Shown here in pieces: positions 1-5,230 of a DNA stretch of 7,593 bases (within the stretch, counting starts at the first letter, position 1; every line of letters starts with the position of its first letter). Source of the stretch: Candidatus Levyibacteriota bacterium (GTDB lineage: Bacteria > Patescibacteriota > Microgenomatia > Levybacterales > UBA12049); contig JAHFKF010000065.1 of assembly GCA_023245475.1 (NCBI GenBank), positions 1 through 7,593 on the forward strand, read 5' to 3'. The translations under genes and the position numbers were made by a program. Below the pieces are notes generated by a model. That model saw nothing but the letters and a program-made list of their open reading frames with translations, was not told where the DNA came from and made no database searches.

Positions 1-306
1 AAAGTACAGGGGAAGACAATGGTATTACAAAATACATTACTTCACTATCCTCACCAAACAGTGAAAGAATTTATACAAGAGATTAATTATTACACAGATC
101 TGCGTGCCAAAGACCTATATAGCAAAAAAGTTAGTGTCACGTGGTTATCAATTCTTATCTATCCAAAAGCAAAGTTTGTTGTAAATTACTTTGGTAAAGC
201 TGGTTTTCTTGATGGTATCCCAGGGCTTGTCTTTGCCATGATTATGTCATTTCATTCTTTTCTAACTCGTGGCAAACTATGGCTAATGTATCAGAATCAT
301 GAATAA
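1..306 (+). CDS. Family 2 glycosyltransferase, C-terminal part (5' end outside window)
   Basis: The frame is open from the first base, so this is the end of a longer gene; the ATG at 19 is probably internal. The visible part has the pattern seen at the C-terminus of family 2 glycosyltransferases of the WaaE/TuaG type: an LLHYPHQTVKEFI stretch, a basic segment with YPKAKFVVNYF, then KAGFLDGIPG followed by a hydrophobic or amphipathic helix and a short basic tail. The catalytic GT-A domain would lie upstream and is not visible, so donor and acceptor cannot be told. The next two + strand genes are also polysaccharide genes, so a role in making a cell-surface glycan at the inner face of the membrane is likely. 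The stop (304-306) overlaps an ATG at 299 by 8 nt, which suggests translational coupling to what follows. Confidence 0.8.
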   Translation, partial: KVQGKTMVLQNTLLHYPHQTVKEFIQEINYYTDLRAKDLYSKKVSVTWLSILIYPKAKFVVNYFGKAGFLDGIPGLVFAMIMSFHSFLTRGKLWLMYQNHE

Positions 307-394
307 TAAAGCTTTTCCGATACTCTTTGTTGGTTGGAGTCTCTTTGTTCTTGGTCTCTACCTTTTTCATCTCATTAACAAAAACATTCATTGA
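299..394 (+). CDS. 31-codon membrane-segment ORF in frame with the next gene; possible severed N-terminus
   Basis: An ATG at 299 overlaps the end of the preceding glycosyltransferase gene and opens 31 codons that end in TGA at 392-394. The product has a polar start (MNNKAF) and then one strongly hydrophobic stretch (ILFVGWSLFVLGLYLFHLI), which looks like a membrane helix. The frame is the same as that of the glycosyltransferase gene starting at 398: only the TGA and one Phe codon lie between them. The simplest reading is that 299 is the original start of the downstream gene and that the TGA is a nonsense mutation, for example from a Trp, Arg or Gly codon, or a sequencing error. A genuine one-helix small protein is possible but less attractive. 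UGA recoding is unlikely because TGA ends other genes here. Confidence 0.4.
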   Translation: MNNKAFPILFVGWSLFVLGLYLFHLINKNIH

Positions 395-397
395 TTT

Positions 398-1843
398 ATG
401 ATTCTCTTTACACTTCTTATCTGCCTCTTTGTGCTACAAGTAGTGGTAAATGTTATTGGTGCGTTGGGACCAGAACTTGCTTTTGATGCTCTCTGGTATC
501 ATCTGACATTGCCAAAGCTCTATTTACTTCATGGTGGCATTTATCATATCCCGGGAGGATTACTCTATTACAGTGATATGCCGAAATTTGCCGAGTTACT
601 GTATGTTCCCGCGTTAGCTGTTTTTGGTGAGATTGGTGCAAAACTTATTCATTTTTCGTTTGGATTATTGACGTGTTTACTTATTTATAAATTATCTCGA
701 AAGTTTTTTAGTCCCTTTATTTCTTTTCTTGCAGTGGCTATTTTTTATGCAAATTTAGTTGTAGCATGGGAATCAATTACTGCTTATGTCGATTTAGTCC
801 GGGCGTTTTTTGAGATATCTGCATTATGGGCATTTGTGCAGTGGTGGGGGAATCAGAAAAAGAAATGGTTACTTCTATCTGCTCTTTTTGTGGGCTTTGC
901 GATAACGACGAAATTACTCACGATTGGTAGTTTGGTGATTTTTAGTATTTTTGTTATATACAGGTTTATAGTTGCAAAAGCCAGACCTCACCCTGACACT
1001 CTCCTCAAAGGAGAGGGAACCGATTTGAAAGGTTTGCTTATCTCACTAGTTACTTATTGGTGCACAGCATTACTAATCCCTCTGCCGTGGTTTATTTTTT
1101 CCTATAAATTCACAGGCAATCCTGTGTATCCTTTCTTTAGTAATGTGTATCCCGTCCAACCTCATTCACTTAATCCATTACTTTTTTTTAGAGATGTCTG
1201 GTTATTATTAACGCAAGCGAGTGATCCTATTTCACCGATTTATTTACTGTGTCTCCCTTTAGTTATTTTGTTATTTAAAAAGTTTCGTCCAGAAATTAAA
1301 TTGATGGCAGTTTATTCATTCTTAGCAATCATTGTATGGTATATTACGCCTCGTACAGGTGGAGGAAGATTTATCTTGCCATATCTTCCTGCAATGTCAA
1401 TTGTTTGTGCTGCCACGTATGCAATTTTTCAGAAACAGTTAAAGAATATTTTTATATCTCGTCTGTTATTAACTGCCATCATTGTTGTTGCTGTGATTTC
1501 AATTGGTTATCGATTTGTTGCTAACAAAAAATATATTCCTGTTATTGTAGGGCAGCAAACAAAGCAGAAATTCTTAACAAACAATCTCAATTTCTCTTTT
1601 GGTGATTTTTATGATACGGATGGGTATTTTAAAAAGCATATCACCTCTGACGATAAAGTATTACTGATTGGTTTCCATAATTTGTATTATGTTGATTTCC
1701 CTTTTATTCATGAGACGTGGTTACAACCTAGAGATACTTTTAATTACATCGCGACACAACAAACAGACTTACCAAAGAAATACAAGAATTGGAAATTAGT
1801 ATATGAGAACAAGCAAACAATGGTAAAATTATATAAGCAATGA
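398..1843 (+). CDS. Polytopic GT-C type glycosyltransferase (ArnT/PMT-like membrane protein)
   Basis: This 481-residue protein has many hydrophobic helices, roughly from residue 2 to 375, and a soluble C-terminal tail of about 100 residues. The first external loop carries GPELAFDALWYHLTLPK (residues 24-40). An acidic residue in this loop (here Asp30) is the usual catalytic position in GT-C enzymes, which use a lipid-linked sugar donor on the outer side of the membrane. Other family-like segments are DMPKFAELLY (60-69) and GGGRFILPYLP (321-331). Substrate unknown. ATG 398 is the first start after an in-frame TGA at 392-394; an upstream ATG at 299 in the same frame suggests the ancestral protein was 33 residues longer. 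No Shine-Dalgarno is seen. Residues about 196-207 (RPHPDTLLKGEG) are encoded by a palindromic insert. The stop overlaps the next start (ATGA at 1840-1843), so the two genes are probably co-translated. Confidence 0.75.
   Translation: MILFTLLICLFVLQVVVNVIGALGPELAFDALWYHLTLPKLYLLHGGIYHIPGGLLYYSDMPKFAELLYVPALAVFGEIGAKLIHFSFGLLTCLLIYKLSRKFFSPFISFLAVAIFYANLVVAWESITAYVDLVRAFFEISALWAFVQWWGNQKKKWLLLSALFVGFAITTKLLTIGSLVIFSIFVIYRFIVAKARPHPDTLLKGEGTDLKGLLISLVTYWCTALLIPLPWFIFSYKFTGNPVYPFFSNVYPVQPHSLNPLLFFRDVWLLLTQASDPISPIYLLCLPLVILLFKKFRPEIKLMAVYSFLAIIVWYITPRTGGGRFILPYLPAMSIVCAATYAIFQKQLKNIFISRLLLTAIIVVAVISIGYRFVANKKYIPVIVGQQTKQKFLTNNLNFSFGDFYDTDGYFKKHITSDDKVLLIGFHNLYYVDFPFIHETWLQPRDTFNYIATQQTDLPKKYKNWKLVYENKQTMVKLYKQ
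980..1018 (+). repeat. Palindromic element translated in frame inside the GT-C gene
   Basis: A 7-bp perfect stem, CTCTCCT (999-1005) and AGGAGAG (1009-1015), with a CAA loop, follows a CCTCACCCTGAC lead (986-997). One mismatch (A998/G1016) stops the stem from reaching 9 bp. It is GC-richer than the surrounding membrane-protein sequence. It encodes the polar run RPHPDTLLKGEG between two membrane helices, in a gap where a short loop would be expected. The pattern resembles CTCACCC-N-CCCTCTCC palindromes that I recall from other bacterial genomes; that link is from memory, not shown here. Confidence 0.6.
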
Positions 1844-3015
1844 AATTATTACAATTTTTAATTATCATAATTTTCATCCTTTTTCCTTTTGGGGAGTTAT
1901 TGCGTTTTGATTTAGGAAATAGTATTGCAATTAGACTTCTTGATTTTGCAGTTATTACAACGGCAATTGTGTATCTGACTTTATTAGTATTTAAAAAAAT
2001 GCCTTTTCACTATGAAAAGATACGCAAGTTTTTGCCTTTCCCTTTTATACTGATTCTTTCATTTGCCTTTAATATGTTTTGGCTTACACCAACCGAATTT
2101 ATGGCATCAATCTTTTATCTTATTCGGTGGATTGCTTATGCTCAGCTTGTTTTTATTGTTATTTCTTTTGATAGCCAGTTTAAAAACATCATTAAAAAGT
2201 TTCTTGTAGTTGATGGATTGATCATTCTTCTTTTTGGTTTTATTCAATATTTCTTTTATCCAAGTCTCAAAAGTCTTTTTTATCTTGGTTGGGATGAGCA
2301 TATGTATCGCATGTTTTCAACATTTTTTGATCCCAATTATGCTGGTGCCTTTTTTGTTCTTTATTTACTCTTCATCGCGGGAGAATTCTTTGCAACCAAA
2401 TCAACTGATAAAAGAAAGAGAGCGGTTTTGTTGGGAATTATAATGATTACATTACTCGCTGTTTTTTTGACATTTTCTCGGAGTGCCTTACTTATGTTGC
2501 TTGTCGGAGTAATTATCTTTTTGATTATGCATAATAAAAAGAAACTCATTTTTCTTTTACTAGGGAGTATCGTAGCATTTTCACTTATTATTTCTCCATG
2601 GTTTTATGTTGAAAATATAAATCTTTTTCGTGAGACATCAGGTGCGGCAAGAATTGATAATTACAATTTATCTTTCAGGATTATCTTCGATCATCCACTG
2701 CTCGGGGTAGGGTTTAATACACTTCGATATGTCAGAGAAGAATACGTTACAAATCAAAATTGGACAAACGCGCCATCACATGCTGATGCGGGAGTTGATA
2801 ACAGTTTCTTGTTTGTTGCTGTCACGACAGGCCTTCTAGGTTTAGTTGCATATGTATCACTTTGGTATTTTATTCTCAAACGAGCATTTACTAAGCGGAG
2901 AGCTGTTATCGTATCATCAGTGATTGGTCTATTTGTCAGTTCTTTATTTGTGAATAGCTTATTTTTTCCGCCGCTAATGTTATGGCTGTGGATAATTATT
3001 GCACTTTTATGGTGA
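1840..3015 (+). CDS. O-antigen ligase/polymerase-like membrane protein (Wzy_C/WaaL type)
   Basis: This is a 391-residue polytopic membrane protein with about 10-12 hydrophobic helices. The features match the O-antigen ligase family: MFSTFFDPNYAGAFF (158-172), LTFSRSALLML (210-220), and a large external loop running from about residue 255 to 322 with FDHPLLGVGFNTL (283-295) and APSHADAGVDNSFL (311-324). In the family, the large periplasmic loop with its conserved Arg and His residues carries the activity; Arg271, Arg280 and His314 are candidates here. Such proteins transfer or polymerise lipid-linked glycans on the outer side of the membrane. Whether this one ligates or polymerises cannot be told. 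Its start overlaps the preceding GT-C gene by 4 nt, and its last 20 nt overlap a gene on the other strand. It closes the polysaccharide cluster. Confidence 0.8.
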   Translation: MKLLQFLIIIIFILFPFGELLRFDLGNSIAIRLLDFAVITTAIVYLTLLVFKKMPFHYEKIRKFLPFPFILILSFAFNMFWLTPTEFMASIFYLIRWIAYAQLVFIVISFDSQFKNIIKKFLVVDGLIILLFGFIQYFFYPSLKSLFYLGWDEHMYRMFSTFFDPNYAGAFFVLYLLFIAGEFFATKSTDKRKRAVLLGIIMITLLAVFLTFSRSALLMLLVGVIIFLIMHNKKKLIFLLLGSIVAFSLIISPWFYVENINLFRETSGAARIDNYNLSFRIIFDHPLLGVGFNTLRYVREEYVTNQNWTNAPSHADAGVDNSFLFVAVTTGLLGLVAYVSLWYFILKRAFTKRRAVIVSSVIGLFVSSLFVNSLFFPPLMLWLWIIIALLW

Positions 3016-3709
3016 GTTCTTTAGTTGTTTTATTTCCCGCTTCGTCTTCAGCAACTACTTTGAGATGATTATCTCCGTCTTGGAGAGGATATTGATACGA
3101 GAAGCTGCCATCGTCAAGCGTTATTGCCCAAAAATCATTCACTGTTACTTTCGCGCCTGAATCTGCCTTTCCGCTGATTTTAATTGGGCTATCTGACTTT
3201 GAGAAGGTTTGCCCGTCTGATGGAGAAGATACTTCAAGATTTGGTGCTTTATCTAAATACGTTACGGTGATGCTATTAGAGTAAGTACTTTCTTTATTAT
3301 TGTCAGTAAATGCTTTTGCTTTTATTTCGTTTTCGCCTTTATCCAACGTCACATCTCTGAGTGTGAAGCTTTGATCGCTTTTGACACTTGTCTTATCAGC
3401 TAATTTTCCATTGACATACAGTTTAATTGTTTGCGATTTTTCTCCCGTGCCACTAATGATTACTTTCGCGCTACTGGTTGCGTCATTCATATCATTAAGC
3501 ACTGGAGGAGCAACATAGTTTGAATCTTCTTGGCTATGTGTGACTGTATCAGATCCTGTCAGCTTACTCATAAGGAGTGCAAAGTTGATGAGGATATCTG
3601 TACCGAAAGCAAAAATAATGACAAAGAGAATAACGATTCCTCCGCCTACAAACCACAGATTGCGAGATGCTTGTTCTTGTAGTCGTCTTTTTTTGTGTGA
3701 GCGTTCCAT
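2996..3709 (-). CDS. Signal-anchored surface protein with two Ig-like domains
   Basis: The 237-residue product starts with a very basic segment (HKKRRLQEQASR, residues 5-16), followed by one hydrophobic helix (about 19-37), so it is probably anchored with its C-terminus outside. A polar linker (about 50-75) leads into two beta-rich repeats. Domain 1 spans about 78-153, with the pattern KLYVNGKLADKTSV and LDKGENEIKAKAF. Domain 2 spans about 156-237, with SSPSDGQTFSKSDSPIKISG, DGSFSYQYPLQDGDNHLKV and AEDEAGNKTTKELTIKV. The pattern is that of bacterial Ig-like or glucodextranase-B-like modules, which act in adhesion or as spacers in cell-envelope proteins. No enzyme domain or sortase signal is seen. 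The start at 3709 has AAAGG only one base before the ATG, too close for a normal ribosome site. The 3' end overlaps the convergent ligase-like gene by 20 nt. Confidence 0.75.
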   Translation of the reverse strand: MERSHKKRRLQEQASRNLWFVGGGIVILFVIIFAFGTDILINFALLMSKLTGSDTVTHSQEDSNYVAPPVLNDMNDATSSAKVIISGTGEKSQTIKLYVNGKLADKTSVKSDQSFTLRDVTLDKGENEIKAKAFTDNNKESTYSNSITVTYLDKAPNLEVSSPSDGQTFSKSDSPIKISGKADSGAKVTVNDFWAITLDDGSFSYQYPLQDGDNHLKVVAEDEAGNKTTKELTIKVQ

Positions 3710-3752
3710 ACCTTTATATTAGCATACTCCTTCTCATTCTACACTTTAGTAT

Positions 3753-3827
3753 GTCATCGCGAGTCTATGAAATAGACGTGGCGATCTCATCGTAGATTGC
3801 TTCGCCACTTTGTGGTCTCGCAATGAC
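3753..3827. repeat. 75-bp palindromic intergenic repeat able to fold as a cloverleaf
   Basis: The ends are an 11-bp inverted repeat, GTCATCGCGAG (3753-3763) and CTCGCAATGAC (3817-3827), with one mismatch that becomes a G-U pair in minus-strand RNA. Inside lie three hairpins: TCTAT/ATAGA (3764-3776), GCGATCT/AGATTGC (3781-3800, one wobble on the + strand) and CCAC/GTGG (3805-3815). An alternative 7-bp arm pairs GTGGCGA (3778-3784) with TCGCCAC (3802-3808). The element sits 7 nt after the stop of the deoxyribosyltransferase-like gene and 43 nt before the start of the Ig-domain gene. GTCATTGCGAG-type ends are, as far as I recall, common in dispersed repeats of many bacterial genomes. It may be a non-autonomous mobile element and could also affect transcription between its neighbours. 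Confidence 0.7.
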
Positions 3828-3834
3828 GTTTTTA

Positions 3835-4269
3835 TTAAATTGCTTCGAGGAAATCGTCAATGGTGGGGTATATTTCATCAAAGATGAGGTAAAGGCTTTC
3901 AGCTTCTTTCTGTTCACCGATCAGGATGCATTTTTTGCCCAAACCATATGCCACACCTGCTTCTACGTGACAGGATTTACCAGCAGGAAGAAGCATTACA
4001 AAAGTATCACTGTTCTTTTCCCCAGTCATGTCATTATGAAAGACATCTTTGATATAGGGATCGTTTCTCCAGTCGAGTTTTTCAAAAGCTTGCATTGATG
4101 ATTCAGGATCTTCTTGAACTCTGTGTGTGCTGTGTGAGGCTTCAAGAAAGCAGTAGACAGCATAGCCTTTTTCGCGAACTTTGTTAGTTAGATCCAATAC
4201 CTTATCTCGATTTCTCCAACGACCTGAGATAAAGAAGTCATAGTGTTGAGGTGAACTTAATTTGCTCAT
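3835..4269 (-). CDS. Nucleoside 2-deoxyribosyltransferase-like protein
   Basis: This is a 144-residue soluble protein, about the size of a single NDT-fold domain. The order fits the family: a first strand with YDFFISGRW (10-18), a helix, a second strand KGYAVYCFLE (34-43), then NSDTFVMLLPAGKSCHVEAGVAYGLGKKCILIGE (86-119). That last block matches the typical segment in which a Glu after the pro-rich strand (here Glu103) is the nucleophile and the following AYGLGK helix closes the site. Family members cleave or swap the N-glycosidic bond of deoxynucleosides or nucleotides. Many relatives are of unknown substrate, and the fold is shared with TIR- and MazG-associated NAD/nucleotide hydrolases. 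The ATG at 4269 is the only good start and lies 15 nt after the tRNA end, with no Shine-Dalgarno, so it is probably on the tRNA transcript. Confidence 0.7.
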   Translation of the reverse strand: MSKLSSPQHYDFFISGRWRNRDKVLDLTNKVREKGYAVYCFLEASHSTHRVQEDPESSMQAFEKLDWRNDPYIKDVFHNDMTGEKNSDTFVMLLPAGKSCHVEAGVAYGLGKKCILIGEQKEAESLYLIFDEIYPTIDDFLEAI

Positions 4270-4284
4270 ATGCTTAAGGATGGG

Positions 4285-4357
4285 AGCCGATGGCCGGATT
4301 TGAACCGGCGACCCGCAGTTTACGATACTGCCGCTCTACCAACTGAGCTACATCGGC
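4285..4357 (-). tRNA. tRNA-Thr (anticodon CGT)
   Basis: The minus strand folds as a complete cloverleaf. The acceptor stem is GCCGATG/CATCGGC (7 bp) and the D-arm is GCTC/GAGC with AGTTGGTA in the loop. The anticodon arm is GCAGT/ACTGC with loop ATCGTAA (bases 34-36 are CGT), the variable loop is GGGTC, and the T-arm is GCCGG/CCGGC with loop TTCAAAT. The first pairs G1-C72 and C2-G71 agree with threonine identity. The discriminator is T, and the next bases are CCC, so the CCA end is not encoded and must be added enzymatically. It decodes ACG. Confidence 0.95.
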
Positions 4358-4366
4358 GATAGATGT

Positions 4367-4395
4367 ATTGTAGGAAATTTCTTCGTGTATAGCAA
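4367..4395 (-). promoter_or_regulatory. Sigma70-type promoter for tRNA-Thr and probably the downstream gene
   Basis: On the minus strand, TTGCTA (4390-4395, 4 of 6 to TTGACA) is followed after exactly 17 bases by TACAAT (4367-4372, 5 of 6 to TATAAT). The -10 box ends 9 nt before the first base of the mature tRNA, so transcription would begin a few bases before it. No other promoter of this quality is seen before the deoxyribosyltransferase-like gene, so that gene is likely read from here too. Confidence 0.65.
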
Positions 4396-4790
4396 CTAGT
4401 TCACATATAATGCTCAATATGTTGTTGTTATCTTTTTATACTCTTTTAAATTCAGGTAAAAGTTACCAGACGAACAAAAACTATAAGCCTAAACAGGATT
4501 TTCTAGAGAGATCTATGAAAAAGCAAGTTTAAAAAATATAGAAAAATGTGAAGCGGGTTATACTGATAATGCCCAATAAGTTTAGCAAATTTTTCATTCG
4601 ATTGCTAATTGAACCTGATGTATTCTTGGTGAAATTTAAGGAATAAAATACTATGAGTCTTTTTGAGGTTTTGTACGATGCGATATGTGTAATTTATTTT
4701 ATCACTAACTGTTTTCAATAATATATACTTGCATTAATATAAAATGTATTGTTATGCCCCAAAATGTTTTAATAAATTGATCGTACAATT
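4396..4790. other. AT-rich stretch with no confident gene
   Basis: No reading frame of convincing length occurs on either strand. The left part (about 4410-4579) holds two short + strand frames that read like protein and could be a decayed gene fragment. A 22-codon frame at 4653-4721 has no recognisable product. Next to the atpC stop, AAATTG (4774-4779) and CAATTT (4786-4791) can form a weak 6-bp hairpin, but it has no proper T-tract, so I do not call it a terminator. The ATP synthase transcript must end somewhere in this stretch or run on into the tRNA. Confidence 0.6.
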
Positions 4791-5216
4791 TTATTTTATT
4801 GGTGCTGAGTTATGATGGCGACGTTTTGCAACATGAAGTTGGAGAATCGCTTTACTAAGTTCTGCCTGTGCGGTAGCAAAGTCTTCTGCACTGATGCCTT
4901 CTTCTTTCTTCTTAATAATTGCCTCTGCACGCTTTTGTGCTTCAATTGCTTTCTCTACTTCAATTTCTTCAGCTCGAACTGCATAATCAGCGAGGATACT
5001 GATTCCCTTATTACTTACTTCCAAAAAACCACCGGTAATGGCGAGGAATTGCTCTTTGCCCCCAATTTTCATAATGACTTCACCAGGGAGTACTTTGGTA
5101 AAGAGATTCACATGGTGAGGAAGCACAGTAATTTGCCCTTCGGCTGTGTTGACGATGATTTCATCAACTTCACCTTTGTAGGTTATTCTTTCTGGAGTTA
5201 CGATTTCAAGTTGCAT
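4791..5216 (-). CDS. atpC: F1F0 ATP synthase subunit epsilon
   Basis: This 141-residue protein has the normal epsilon layout. An N-terminal beta-sandwich (1-82) starts MQLEIVTPERITYKG and carries the signatures EGQITVLPHH (26-35) and ITGGFLEVSN (60-69). Two C-terminal helices follow (about 83-130), ending in a basic tail. Epsilon sits on the central stalk with gamma, joins F1 to the c-ring, and in many bacteria inhibits ATP hydrolysis through its C-terminal helices. The helical part is full length here, so that control could be present. It is the last gene of the operon, starting 14 nt after the atpD stop, with no Shine-Dalgarno. Confidence 0.95.
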   Translation of the reverse strand: MQLEIVTPERITYKGEVDEIIVNTAEGQITVLPHHVNLFTKVLPGEVIMKIGGKEQFLAITGGFLEVSNKGISILADYAVRAEEIEVEKAIEAQKRAEAIIKKKEEGISAEDFATAQAELSKAILQLHVAKRRHHNSAPIK

Positions 5217-5230
5217 ATATTTTGATGAGG

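Noticed and set aside
392..394. UGA read as glycine, as in Gracilibacteria and SR1
   Set aside because: TGA ends the GT-C gene at a typical ATGA junction and ends the ligase-like gene, and no in-frame TGA occurs inside the ATP synthase genes, so the standard code fits better.
3753..3827. CRISPR repeat or array
   Set aside because: There is only one copy in the window, with an internal fold rather than a repeat-spacer pattern and no cas genes nearby.
3823..4098. 91-codon + strand open frame opposite the deoxyribosyltransferase-like gene
   Set aside because: It overlaps the repeat end and the antisense of a gene with a good family match; no start signal and no plausible product.
4653..4721. 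22-codon + strand frame with AAGGA 12 nt upstream
   Set aside because: Too short, too far from the purine run, and in AT-rich sequence where such frames arise by chance.
4774..4791. AAATTG/CAATTT hairpin at the atpC stop as an intrinsic terminator
   Set aside because: Only six mostly A-T pairs, and the bases after it on the minus strand are not a T-tract.
4812..5225. 137-codon + strand open frame opposite atpC
   Set aside because: It mirrors atpC, which has clear epsilon-subunit signatures; the antisense translation is Cys/Phe-rich and looks like a shadow.
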